This document shows positions 44,030 to 52,427 of a DNA stretch of 64,000 nucleotides, in pieces. Made by a program: the position numbers and the translations under genes. The notes beneath the pieces were generated by a model. The model was not told where the DNA came from. It was given only the letters and a program-made list of their open reading frames with translations, and did not search any database. Origin of the DNA: an uncultured Dehalococcoidia bacterium (GTDB lineage Bacteria; Chloroflexota; Dehalococcoidia; Lucifugimonadales; UBA3495). Position 1 is the stretch's first letter; each line of letters begins with the position of its first letter. The DNA lies in NCBI GenBank assembly GCA_958296445.1, contig OY282565.1:3521570-3585569 (forward strand), given 5' to 3'.

Positions 44030-44482
44030 TCAGCACCGATCGTAGTTCTTCTTAAGGTCTTCCAGAATTTCCGGCGGAAGGTTAATGCCCCGCTCGGCTA
44101 GTTCCCTTAGCGTCCGCTCCCGGCCCTCTTGACGGCCTTCCGCGATGCCTTCCTGTCGGCCTTCCGCGATGCCCTCTTGGCGGCCTTCTTCTACGCCTTC
44201 CTCCCGGCCTTTTTGCTCACCCTCCAGCCGCGCTTTGTCAATGTCTTTCTGGCGTTGCGCTAATGCCCACAGCATCCTGACCGTTATCTCCAAGACAAAA
44301 ATTGCCGAACCGTAGATAATCCCGCCAAAGGGGATTATCTGCCCCGCCGATTCCAGGTTGTCCCGGTTGTCCCACCATTGCCCGGCGCCGACGGAAAACA
44401 GTAGCAGCCAAGTCACAATCAGCGTTCCGAGGGGCGAAATCGCCAAATGCAACCGCAGCCAGTTATCTCGCAACCATTCCAC
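44030..44482 (-). CDS. triplicated small membrane protein, copy 1
   Basis: A 150-residue protein with two N-terminal membrane helices (LHLAISPLGTLIVTWLLLFS and IIPFGGIIYGSAIFVLEITV) and a long charged helix whose repeats read EGRQEGIA. It ends ELAERGINLPPEILEDLKKN. The charged repeats resemble the tails of Rpn/PD-(D/E)XK transposase-like proteins, but no nuclease domain is present. I cannot assign a function. Compared with the other copies it has IIPFGG for ITPFGG and ERTLREL for EQMLREL. All three copies keep the frame, which suggests selection or a very recent origin. Confidence 0.75.
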   Translation of the reverse strand: MEWLRDNWLRLHLAISPLGTLIVTWLLLFSVGAGQWWDNRDNLESAGQIIPFGGIIYGSAIFVLEITVRMLWALAQRQKDIDKARLEGEQKGREEGVEEGRQEGIAEGRQEGIAEGRQEGRERTLRELAERGINLPPEILEDLKKNYDRC

Positions 44483-44605
44483 GAGTGCAGTATAGCACCA
44501 TTCCCGCTTTTATATCCGCCCCGCCCGGCGAGAAACAGGGGCCGGCCGGTTAAGCGCGGCGCCCGCTGAACGCCCACCCTTGCCCGGACACGCCGCAAGC
44601 AACTT

Positions 44606-45070
44606 TCAGCACCGATCGTAGTTCTTCTTAAGGTCTTCCAGGATTTCCGGCGGAAGGTTGATGCCCCGCTCGGCCAGTTCCCTTAGCATCTGCTCCCGGC
44701 CTTCCTGTCGCCCTTCCGCTTTGCCCTCTTGCCGGCCTTCCTCCCGGCCCTCTGCAATCCCTTCTTGGCGGCCTTCTTCTACGCCTTCCTCCCGGCCTTT
44801 TTGCTCACCTTCCAGCCGCGCTTTATCAATGTCTTTCTGGCGTTGCGCTAATGCCCACAGCATCCTGACCGTTATCTCCAAGACAAAAATTGCCGAACCG
44901 TAGATAATCCCGCCAAAAGGGGTTATCTGCCCCGCCGATTCCAGGTTGTCCCGGTTCTCCCACCATTGCCCGGCGCCGACGGAAAACAGCAACAGCCAAG
45001 TCACAATCAGCGTTCCGAGCGGCGAAATCGCCAAATGCAACCGCAGCCAGTTATCTCGCAACCATTCCAC
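44606..45070 (-). CDS. triplicated small membrane protein, copy 2
   Basis: A 154-residue version of the same protein. The EGRQEG region holds four extra residues (EGREEGRQEGKAEG), a 12-base change in repeat number. The two membrane helices and the NLPPEILEDLKKNYDRC end are unchanged. Orientation follows selB, so the three copies may be read from the selB transcript or from promoters within each unit. Confidence 0.75.
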   Translation of the reverse strand: MEWLRDNWLRLHLAISPLGTLIVTWLLLFSVGAGQWWENRDNLESAGQITPFGGIIYGSAIFVLEITVRMLWALAQRQKDIDKARLEGEQKGREEGVEEGRQEGIAEGREEGRQEGKAEGRQEGREQMLRELAERGINLPPEILEDLKKNYDRC

Positions 45071-45209
45071 GAATGCAGTATAGCACCTTCCCCGCTTTTA
45101 TATCCGCCCCGCTCTATATCCGTTTCGCCCGGCGGGAAACGGGGGCCGTCCAGTTTAGCGCAGCACCCGCTGAACGCCCACGCTTGCCCTGACACGCCGC
45201 AAGCAACTT

Positions 45210-45662
45210 TCAGCACCGATCGTAGTTCTTCTTAAGGTCTTCCAGAATTTCCGGCGGAAGGTTGATGCCCCGCTCGGCCAGTTCCCTTAGCATCTGCTCC
45301 CGGCCTTCCTGTCGGCCTTCCGCTTTGCCCTCTTGTCGCCCTTCCGCAATCCCTTCTTGTCGGCCTTCTTCTACGCCTTCCTCCCGGCCTTTTTGCTCAC
45401 CTTCCAGCCGCGCTTTATCAATGTCTTTCTGGCGTTGCGCTAATGCCCACAGCATCCTGACCGTTATCTCCAAGACAAAAATTGCCGACCCATAGATAAT
45501 CCCGCCAAAGGGGGTTATCTGCCCCGCCGATTCCAGGTTGTCCCGGTTCTCCCACCATTGCCCGGCACCGACGGAAAACAGCAGCAGCCAAGTCACAATC
45601 AGCGTTCCGAGCGGCGAAATCGCCAAATGCAACCGCAGCCAGTTATCTCGCAACCATTCCAC
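45210..45662 (-). CDS. triplicated small membrane protein, copy 3 (nearest to selB)
   Basis: A 150-residue version with the same helices and charged tail (EGIAEGRQEGKAEGRQEGRE). It starts 86 bases after the selB stop. This copy lies in what is probably the original context, since its upstream flank is the intact selB 3' end, while the flanks of copies 1 and 2 carry selB remnants. Confidence 0.75.
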   Translation of the reverse strand: MEWLRDNWLRLHLAISPLGTLIVTWLLLFSVGAGQWWENRDNLESAGQITPFGGIIYGSAIFVLEITVRMLWALAQRQKDIDKARLEGEQKGREEGVEEGRQEGIAEGRQEGKAEGRQEGREQMLRELAERGINLPPEILEDLKKNYDRC

Positions 45663-45747
45663 GAATGCAGTATAGCACCTTTCCCGCTTTTATATCCGCC
45701 CCGCTTCTATATCCGCCCCGCCCGGCGGGAAACGGGGGCCGGCCGGT

Positions 45748-47613
45748 TTAGCGCAGCACCCGCTCATCCCCGGAGCGGCGGGTAATCTGCTCTTGGTCCA
45801 TCCGCTCCAGCAGGGGCAGAATATACTTGCGGCTGGTGTTGAACATCGTGCGGGCCTCGGCTACGGTGATGCTGCCCCGCTCCCGCAAATGCTCCACGAT
45901 GCGCCCGGTCATTTCGCGGTAGGCGTCGGCGGTGAAAACCACCGCGTCGCCGACACGCACCACCTGGCCCTGCTCCACCAGCGCGCCCAGCAGTTCGGCG
46001 TCCAGCGGCTGGCCGGTGGGGGGCGAGTAGGGTTCGCGCTCCAACGATTGCAGGAACCGGGCCGCCTGCTGCTCCATCTGCGGGGTAAAGCGCACTTCGT
46101 GGCCGGGCAGACGCACCGCTGGGCCGTCTTCGGCCACAAAGCCCTCGGCGGTCAAGCGGGCCAGGGCGCGAAGGTAGACCGGCTGCGACAGCCCCAAACG
46201 GCTACGCATTTCTTGGGCCGGCGCCCCTTTTCGCAGCGGATATTGGTCGTGGTAGGCCCGCAGCGCGGTTGCCAGCCTGCCTTTGAGCGAACCCCAGCCC
46301 AGCGCCGAGTAGACCACTGCGTCGCCGTCGGCCGCCAAGTCGCCCAAGGCCACCAGCTCCCCCTCTTCGGCCAGGGCCGCCGCCCGCTCCAGGGCTTCCT
46401 CGCGGGGCAGATTGGCGCGGCGGGAAAGCTCGGTAAGGCCGCACGGCCCCCACTGCTCGGCCACGCTGACAATCACGTCCTCGCTGGCCCCTTCGTCCAG
46501 CAGCATCAGCCGCTCGGATACGTCGGCGTCGAAGCGGCGGTGGCGGCGGCGCGGGTTGGGATCCACCACCTGCCCGCCGCCCAGAGTGCTTTCGGCGGAA
46601 CGAACCACGAAGTAGTCGCCCTTGACCACCGGCAGCGGCTCCGACAGCAGAAGCTGCACCCAGCCCTCGGCCCCCGGCGCCAGCCGCTCGGCGTCCAGCA
46701 GCCGCGCCCGGGCCGGCGACTCGCCAGTGAACAGGTGAAAGGTGACGCCCTCGTTGTGTTTCAGGGAATGGGGGGCGTCGTTCACCATCCGCAGGCGGGC
46801 GTCCACCCGCCGGGCCGGGCGCAGCCAGCCGGGTGAGGTGAGGATTTCCCCGCGCTGGATGTCGTCGCGGGATACGCCCGACAGATTCACCGCCAGCCGC
46901 ACTCCCGGCCCGGCGCTGCTTACCCGCGTCTTGTGGCTTTGCAGCCCCCGGATTCTGGCCCGTTGCCGGGAACCGGCCAGTTCGATTTCCTGCCCCACCG
47001 CCAGCGAGCCGTCTATGAGGGTGCCGGTGACCACGGTGCCAAAGCCGGATATGGTAAAGCAACGGTCTATCGGCAGCCGGGGCCGGCCCAAATCGCGCCT
47101 AGCCTCGGTATCGTCCAGTATGCCGTCAATCATCCCGCGCAGTTGCTCCATACCGGCGCCGGTGTAGGCCGACACGCCCGCCATAGGGCAGCCCTCGAAG
47201 GATGTTCCGGCCAGCGCGTCCTCTACTTCGGCCTTGACCAGCTCCACCAGTTCGGCGTCCACCAAGTCGGTCTTGGTCACCACCACCAGCCCGCGAGTCA
47301 CCCGCAGGATGTCAAGGATAGCCAAGTGTTCGCGGGTCTGGGGCATAACGCTTTCGTCGGCGGCGACGATGAGCAGGGCCAAGTCAATGCCGCCAACCCC
47401 GGCCAGCATATTCTTGATAAAGCGCTCGTGGCCCGGCACGTCCACGATGCTAACCTCGCGGCCGCTGGGCAGCGTCATCCAGGCAAAGCCCAAGTCAACC
47501 GTCATTTCCCGCTCCTTCTCCTCCGGGAGCCGGTCGGGGTCAATGTCGGTCAACGCCTTCACCAGCGTAGATTTGCCATGGTCTACGTGCCCGGCAGTGC
47601 CAATTACATACAT
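45748..47613 (-). CDS. selB: selenocysteine-specific elongation factor SelB
   Basis: This 621-residue GTPase delivers selenocysteyl-tRNA to UGA codons marked by a SECIS hairpin. The GTPase has G1 GHVDHGKST (8-16), VDVPGHERFIKNML and TKTDLVDAELVE. Domain II follows with TISGFGTVVTGTL, and the C-terminal half contains winged-helix domains (LSQPVYLRALARLTAEGFVAE; SITVAEARTMFNTSRKYILP) that bind the SECIS. Length is usual. No selA, selD, selC or recognisable selenoprotein gene lies in the window. Confidence 0.93.
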   Translation of the reverse strand: MYVIGTAGHVDHGKSTLVKALTDIDPDRLPEEKEREMTVDLGFAWMTLPSGREVSIVDVPGHERFIKNMLAGVGGIDLALLIVAADESVMPQTREHLAILDILRVTRGLVVVTKTDLVDAELVELVKAEVEDALAGTSFEGCPMAGVSAYTGAGMEQLRGMIDGILDDTEARRDLGRPRLPIDRCFTISGFGTVVTGTLIDGSLAVGQEIELAGSRQRARIRGLQSHKTRVSSAGPGVRLAVNLSGVSRDDIQRGEILTSPGWLRPARRVDARLRMVNDAPHSLKHNEGVTFHLFTGESPARARLLDAERLAPGAEGWVQLLLSEPLPVVKGDYFVVRSAESTLGGGQVVDPNPRRRHRRFDADVSERLMLLDEGASEDVIVSVAEQWGPCGLTELSRRANLPREEALERAAALAEEGELVALGDLAADGDAVVYSALGWGSLKGRLATALRAYHDQYPLRKGAPAQEMRSRLGLSQPVYLRALARLTAEGFVAEDGPAVRLPGHEVRFTPQMEQQAARFLQSLEREPYSPPTGQPLDAELLGALVEQGQVVRVGDAVVFTADAYREMTGRIVEHLRERGSITVAEARTMFNTSRKYILPLLERMDQEQITRRSGDERVLR

Positions 47614-47624
47614 CGCAGCCTTTC

Positions 47625-47999
47625 CTAACGCCCGGCGCCGTCAACATATCCTAAGTAGTGGGCATCCGTCGGATGCCCATCCGGGGGAATCCAATGTTCA
47701 GGAATCTTTGATATGGGCGGAACATAGCCCAATATGCCAGTCCATTCCGGTTTCCATTCCCGATATTGTTTGCGTTCCAGTTCGCCCTCTTTCAATGGGC
47801 GGACAGTGCTGGCGTCAAGATCTTCCAAAGCCGCAGTAAAGCCGGTTTGCAGGACAAACTCGACTTTGTAGCCCTTGCCGCCAGCGAGAATATCCACAAC
47901 CGTACCCAAATCTCCCTTTTCAAGATGTGCGCCTTTAACGTCTCGCGTTAGCGCAACAACATCAAATTCTTCAATCACAACGTCCGGCGCCATCAGCAT
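47625..47999 (-). CDS. DUF4926-like protein, copy 2
   Basis: A 124-residue protein whose first ~65 residues (FDVVALTRDVKGAHLEKGDLG, TVVDILAGGKGYKVEFV) match the DUF4926 pattern, a small beta-barrel-like domain often paired with toxin-like partners. The C-terminal ~55 residues (WKPEWTGILGYVPPISKIPE) are shared with the neighbour and not part of DUF4926. It overlaps the neighbour's end by 29 bases. A tandem duplication of the adjacent gene is evident. The function is unknown; an antitoxin or immunity role is possible. Confidence 0.7.
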   Translation of the reverse strand: MLMAPDVVIEEFDVVALTRDVKGAHLEKGDLGTVVDILAGGKGYKVEFVLQTGFTAALEDLDASTVRPLKEGELERKQYREWKPEWTGILGYVPPISKIPEHWIPPDGHPTDAHYLGYVDGAGR

Positions 48000-48327
48000 A
48001 TCCTAAGTAGTGGGCATCCGCCGGACGCCCATCCGGGGGAATCCGATGTTCAGGAATCTTTGATATGGGCGGAGTGTAACCAAATGCGTCAGTCCATTCC
48101 GGTTTCCATTCCCGATATTGCTCCCGCTTGATTTCGCCTTCTTTCAGAGAGCGAACATCGTTGGCAACAACCACTTCCAAGGCCGCGGTAAAGCCGGTTT
48201 GCAGAACGAATTCTACTATGTAAGCCTTGCCGTCGGCGAGAATATCCACTATCGTTCCCATATCCCCCTTTTTGAGATATGTGCCTTTAAGGTCTCGCGT
48301 TAGCGCAACTACCTCAAATTCTTTCAC
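47971..48327 (-). CDS. DUF4926-like protein, copy 1
   Basis: A 118-residue paralogue of the next gene, with FEVVALTRDLKGTYLKKGDM, TIVDILADGKAYIVEFVLQT, then a shared tail YTPPISKIPEHRIPPDG and HYLGYADGAGR. It begins 14 bases after the DUF6883-like gene, so DUF6883-DUF4926-DUF4926 read as one operon. This order fits a toxin-like gene followed by two immunity-like genes, but no activity is established by sequence. Confidence 0.7.
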   Translation of the reverse strand: MKEFEVVALTRDLKGTYLKKGDMGTIVDILADGKAYIVEFVLQTGFTAALEVVVANDVRSLKEGEIKREQYREWKPEWTDAFGYTPPISKIPEHRIPPDGRPADAHYLGYADGAGRCD

Positions 48328-48341
48328 GCGAACATAATATG

Positions 48342-48698
48342 CTAAATCTCCGAGTCATTAGGGTAGGCCGATATTAACCACGGCGCATCCTGCACCATAT
48401 CCATCATCCAGACCGTGCGAACTCGTAAGCAGCGGCCATCCGGCGTTTGTATCGCGCCATCTATTACGTAGCGAATTCCGTAATTATCTTGTCTCACATC
48501 AACAACAGGAGCAGTTTGGGCTAAAGCGACTAAATCCGCGATAAACGCACTGACATTGCTCTCATCATACCCCCTTCCCCGGAATACCCGCGCCTTACCC
48601 CCTCCCTTGAGATGGTCCAGGTTCAGCAGATAACCGGTAATCTTATCTTCAGGAACGTAGGCCAGGTGACGGTTGGGAAGCTCCATTACTCTACACAC
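48342..48698 (-). CDS. DUF6883-like protein
   Basis: A 118-residue protein with the DUF6883 pattern: [68 protein letters not shown] and the terminal LISAYPND. The fold resembles small RNase-type toxin domains with a conserved Lys/Arg and a C-terminal (I/V)(T/S)AYP strand. It leads the DUF4926 pair. The likely start is the ATG of MELPNRH (48683) or the one at 48698. Its first codons are part of a 543-bp segmental duplication. Confidence 0.7.
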   Translation of the reverse strand: MCRVMELPNRHLAYVPEDKITGYLLNLDHLKGGGKARVFRGRGYDESNVSAFIADLVALAQTAPVVDVRQDNYGIRYVIDGAIQTPDGRCLRVRTVWMMDMVQDAPWLISAYPNDSEI

Positions 48699-49736
48699 TA
48701 CAATACCACATTAGCGGAGGATTATTCTAGAAAGCGGGTGAATACTTGATTGGCTACTAGGTAGGCAGATGGGGCGAGGCGGATGCCGCCGCCTTCCCTG
48801 AGCAGTAGGCCATCGGCCAGGAGTCCCTCGATTTCGGGCCGGTAGCGGGCGGCCAGGTCTTGGCCCGCTACGGCGGAAGCGCGGGATAAATCCAGCCCGT
48901 CCAGCAGGCGCAGGCCGAGGAACATAGTTTCGGCGCAGGCGGTGTCCGGGCCAATCTGCTCCCAGCCGTCCACTGTGCGGGCTTCGCGCAGTTCCCGCTC
49001 CCCGAAGGCGTCCCACTGCCCGGCGGCTGCCTGCTGCCATTGGGCTTGGCGGCGGGCGTAGTCGCGGGGGCCAGGGCCGTCCAGAAGCGGTATCGGCCCA
49101 AGCGGGAATGGGCCCCCGGCCCGACGCCCAAGTACGGCTCGTTTCGCCAGTAGATCAGGTTGTGCCGCGATTCCCACCCCGGCTGCGCCCAGCAGGAACG
49201 TAGGCCAGATGACGGTTAGGCAATTCCATTACTCTACACTCTACAATACCACGCCGCCGCAGGATTACTCCAGAAAGCGGGTGAACACTTGATTGGCTAC
49301 TAGGTAGGCGGATGGGGCGAGGCGGATGGCGCCACCTTCCCTGAGCAGTAGGCCATCGGCCAGGAGTCCCTCGATTTCGGGCCGGTAGCGGGCGGCCAGG
49401 TCTTGGCCCGCTACGGCGGAAGCGCGGGATAAATCCAGCCCGTCCAGCAGGCGCAGGCCGAGGAACATAGTTTCGGCGCAAGCGGTGTCCGGGCCAATCT
49501 GCTCCCATCCGTCCACTGTGCGGGCTTCGCGCAGTTCCGGTTCCCCAAAGGCGTCCCACTGTCCGGCGGCGGCCTGTTGCCATTGGGCTTGGCGGCGGGC
49601 GTAGTCGCGGGGGGCCAGGGCCGTCCAGAAGCGGTATCGGCCCAAGCGGGAATGGGCCCCCGGCCCGACGCCCAAGTACGGCTCGTTTCGCCAGTAGATA
49701 AGGTTGTGCCGCGATTCCCGCCCCGGCTGCGCCCAG
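48650..49736. repeat. 543-bp segmental tandem duplication
   Basis: Copy 1 (48650-49192) and copy 2 (49193-49736) both run from the start region of the DUF6883 gene through the intergenic gap into the last ~155 codons of hemW. The junction at 49192/49193 joins hemW sequence GGCTGCGCCCAG to CAGGAACGTAGGCCAG from DUF6883. Copy 1 has lost one G in a G run near 49070. Divergence is a few percent, so the event is fairly recent. Confidence 0.9.
48722..49177 (-). pseudogene. duplicated C-terminal fragment of hemW
   Basis: The ~120 residues from [20 protein letters not shown] to the stop (ANQVFTRFLE) repeat the hemW C-terminus with few changes. The N-terminal radical SAM domain is absent, and the part before RDYARRQ is out of frame because of a one-base loss. 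It is a by-product of the segmental duplication and is unlikely to be functional. Confidence 0.85.
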
Positions 49737-50545
49737 TTGGAAATTTCGTAGTGATGATAGCCCGCCGCGGCCAGAACCTGCCGCGCCAGGTCATACATAT
49801 CGGCGGCCAGGTCGGGGTCGGGTTCCGGTATTTTCCCCTGCTCCGCCCACCGGCGCATGGGGGTGCCTTCCTCCAGGGTAAGGGCGTAGAGGGATATATG
49901 CTCCGGCGACAGGGCGGCCAGCCCGGTAATGGTGTCCTCCCATTGCGCGAGGGTCTGGCCGGGCAGTCCATACATCAGGTCGAGGTTGATGTTGCCGAAA
50001 CCGGCGGCGCGGGCCGACTGAAAGGCCGCTACGGCCCCGTCGGCGTCGTGGCGGCGGCCCAAGAGTTGCAACAGGCCGTTGTCTAGGCTCTGCACGCCGA
50101 TGCTCAGCCGGTTCACGCCCTGCCGCAGCAGCCCGCTACAGGCGGCGGCGTTCAGATCGCCGGGGTTGGCTTCGATGGTGATTTCGGCCCCGGCGTCAAT
50201 GGCGAAGGCGCCGGCCGCGGCCTCCAGAATGGCCGCGATGTCCCCGTCGGGCAGATAAGACGGGGTGCCGCCGCCGAAAAACACGGTTCGCGCCGTAGGG
50301 CCGCCCCGGCCATTTGACGCCAACCGGCGCCCCCACAGCCGCAGCTCTCCGGCCACCGCCTCGCGGTAGCCCCCCATCTGCCCCTCGATGCCCTGATAGG
50401 TGTTGAAGTCGCAATAGGGGCATTTCGTCCGGCAGAAAGGCACGTGGATATACAGTCCCAGGCCGGGCGGCGGAACGATGGCGCCTGCGGGGGCCGGGCC
50501 GGGCCGGGGGTTATTCGTCGTCAATGACGCGCCCGGTGCCGTCAA
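49265..50545 (-). CDS. hemW: radical SAM heme chaperone HemW
   Basis: This 426-residue protein inserts or delivers heme and was formerly annotated as oxygen-independent coproporphyrinogen III oxidase. The Fe4S4/SAM motif is C38-x3-C42-x2-C45 (FCRTKCPYCDFNTY). GGGTPSYLP and NRLSIGVQSL, LMYGLPGQTLAQW, LYALTLEEGTPM and the C-terminal HemN_C domain follow. The start is uncertain: TTG at 50545 or TTG at 50524, both overlapping the preceding gene's end. The 3' 155 codons are duplicated downstream. Confidence 0.92.
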   Translation of the reverse strand: MTAPGASLTTNNPRPGPAPAGAIVPPPGLGLYIHVPFCRTKCPYCDFNTYQGIEGQMGGYREAVAGELRLWGRRLASNGRGGPTARTVFFGGGTPSYLPDGDIAAILEAAAGAFAIDAGAEITIEANPGDLNAAACSGLLRQGVNRLSIGVQSLDNGLLQLLGRRHDADGAVAAFQSARAAGFGNINLDLMYGLPGQTLAQWEDTITGLAALSPEHISLYALTLEEGTPMRRWAEQGKIPEPDPDLAADMYDLARQVLAAAGYHHYEISNWAQPGRESRHNLIYWRNEPYLGVGPGAHSRLGRYRFWTALAPRDYARRQAQWQQAAAGQWDAFGEPELREARTVDGWEQIGPDTACAETMFLGLRLLDGLDLSRASAVAGQDLAARYRPEIEGLLADGLLLREGGAIRLAPSAYLVANQVFTRFLE

Positions 50546-50915
50546 CGACTTTGCCGGATTTGTTGTCCTCGGGGCCTTTGGACGGCGGGGCGACGCCGTT
50601 ATGCTCGTCCACTACCTCTTTGGGCGACAGCTTGACCAGCAGCAACAGGGCCAGGGCAATGAAAATCAGGTCGTCGAATCGGCCCAGGATGGGAACGCTA
50701 TCCCTCACGATGTCAATGGGCGAGACGGCGTAAACGAGGGCCACCGGCAGCAACAGGCGCAAAAACAGCGGCACCCGCTTGTCGAAGCTGAGCCGCCACA
50801 CCAGCCGCGCGAAACGCAGGATGTGGGGCAGAAAGCGGGGCGCAAAGAACAGCAGGATGGGAACCGCTATTCGCATGAACATCCTAAACCCTCCGTGTTC
50901 GGCCGCTGCGTTCAA
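50511..50915 (-). CDS. YkvA-like DUF1232 membrane protein
   Basis: A 134-residue protein with the DUF1232 core YAVSPIDIVRDSVPILGRFDD preceded by a membrane helix and amphipathic part (FDKRVPLFLRLLLPVALVYA) and followed by a second helix (LIFIALALLLLVKL). The C-terminus is acidic and polar. Members of this family are widespread and of unknown function. Its end overlaps the hemW start region by up to 35 bases, so the two are probably coupled. Confidence 0.85.
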   Translation of the reverse strand: MNAAAEHGGFRMFMRIAVPILLFFAPRFLPHILRFARLVWRLSFDKRVPLFLRLLLPVALVYAVSPIDIVRDSVPILGRFDDLIFIALALLLLVKLSPKEVVDEHNGVAPPSKGPEDNKSGKVVDGTGRVIDDE

Positions 50916-51017
50916 TTATAGGGCAAGTTATGGTAAGTTTACATCATCCTCGCCGCCGGCCGGCCCGATTGGGCCGCCGGGGAACACCGGCCCCGCGCCG
51001 GACTGGAGCCTTTGCCG

Positions 51018-52421
51018 ATGATTGACTACAGCTCTCTGCGAACCATTGACGACCTGCGAAACAGCGGATACCAGGTTCGCCCCGTCCGTGAAGAAATACG
51101 CAACAACCTGATTGCCCGGATTCGCGCCGAGGAAATGGTCTTTCCCGGCATCATCGGGTTCGAGGAATCCGTCATTCCGCAACTGGAAAACGCCATTCTG
51201 GCCGGGCAGGACGTCATCCTGCTGGGCGAGCGGGGGCAGGCCAAGTCGCGGCTGATTCGCGGGCTGGTCGGCCTGCTGGACGAGTACATCCCCAAGATAG
51301 CGGGCTGCGAAATCAACGACAACCCCTATCATCCCATTTGCCAAGCCTGCCGCAACCGGGTGGCCGAATACGGCGACTACACCCCCATCGAATGGCTGCC
51401 CCGGGAAGAGCGCTACTCCGAGAAGCTGGCAACCCCGGACATTTCCATCGCCGACCTGATTGGAGAGATTGATCCCATCAAGGTGGCCGAAGGGCATTAC
51501 CTTTCCGACGAACTGGTCATCCATTACGGGCTGGTTCCCCGCACCAACCGGGGGATATTCTGCATCAACGAACTGCCCGACCTAGCCGAGCGAATCCAGG
51601 TTGGCCTGTTCAACCTGATGGAAGAGCGGGACGTGCAGATAAAGGGCTACCGCATCCGCCTGCCCCTGGACGTTTACGTGGTGTCCACGGCCAACCCGGA
51701 GGATTATACCAACCGGGGCCGCATCGTGACGCCGCTGAAAGACCGCTACGGCTCCCAGATTCACACCCACTATCCCCGCGACCTGCGGGACGAAATCTCC
51801 ATTATGGATCAGGAGCGCAACCGCTTCCCCGACGAGGAGCGGCTGGTGGTTCCCGACTATATGAAATTCATCTTGGCCGAAATAACCTCCCAGGCCCGGT
51901 TGAGCAGCGAAATCAACCAGCGATCGGGCGTAAGCGTGCGCGTTTCCATCGCCAACTACGAAACCGTCTTGTCCAACGCCGTCCGCCGCAGCATCATCAA
52001 CGGCGAGGAGTGGGCCTGCCCCAGGGTGAGCGACCTGTCCTACATCGTGGCCTCCTTCGCGGGCAAGATAGAGCTGGAAACCTTTGAGGAAGGCCGCGAG
52101 TCGCGGGTTACGGACGAGCTGACCCGCCGCGGCCTGCTGCGGGTTTTCGGAAGCCGCTTCAGCCTTGAAGACCTGGAAGACGTGATAATGGCCTTCGATA
52201 TGGGCCAGAGTGCCTTGACCGGCAGCGACCGCCCGGCCGCCGAGTATCCGGCCCTAGTGGAGTCCATTGACGGCCTGGCCGATGCGGTGGCAGGGCTGAC
52301 TGGCGGCGACCGGCGCCCCGAGGTCATCGCCGCCGCCGCTGAGTTCATCCTAGAGGGCCTGCACCTGAGCCGACGGCTCAACTGCAACCGCTCCGCCGAC
52401 GGCTACCGCTACACCCGCTAG
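51018..52421 (+). CDS. Mg-chelatase/MoxR-like AAA ATPase
   Basis: This is a 467-residue AAA+ ATPase of the magnesium-chelatase ChlI-like group. The Walker A region reads LLGERGQAKSRL, with Ala in place of the last Gly, which I recall as a subfamily trait. GIFCINELPDLAERIQVGLF contains Walker B, and DVYVVSTANPEDYTNRG sensor 1. The relatives usually work with a VWA-domain partner to remodel protein complexes; none is encoded next to it here. The ATG at 51018 has GGAG nine bases upstream. Its client is unknown. Confidence 0.88.
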   Translation: MIDYSSLRTIDDLRNSGYQVRPVREEIRNNLIARIRAEEMVFPGIIGFEESVIPQLENAILAGQDVILLGERGQAKSRLIRGLVGLLDEYIPKIAGCEINDNPYHPICQACRNRVAEYGDYTPIEWLPREERYSEKLATPDISIADLIGEIDPIKVAEGHYLSDELVIHYGLVPRTNRGIFCINELPDLAERIQVGLFNLMEERDVQIKGYRIRLPLDVYVVSTANPEDYTNRGRIVTPLKDRYGSQIHTHYPRDLRDEISIMDQERNRFPDEERLVVPDYMKFILAEITSQARLSSEINQRSGVSVRVSIANYETVLSNAVRRSIINGEEWACPRVSDLSYIVASFAGKIELETFEEGRESRVTDELTRRGLLRVFGSRFSLEDLEDVIMAFDMGQSALTGSDRPAAEYPALVESIDGLADAVAGLTGGDRRPEVIAAAAEFILEGLHLSRRLNCNRSADGYRYTR

Positions 52422-52427
52422 GGGCGG

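Larger units (their letters stand above)
43986..45735. repeat. tandem triplication of a ~590-bp gene unit next to selB
   Basis: Three near-identical units, with gene starts 588 and 592 bases apart, each hold one small membrane protein gene plus the flank CCCGCTGAACGCCCACGCTT. At 45154-45171 the junction still carries GTTTAGCGCAGCACCCGCT, the last codons and stop of selB; a decayed version stands at ~44552. So the amplified unit included the selB 3' end. Confidence 0.88.
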
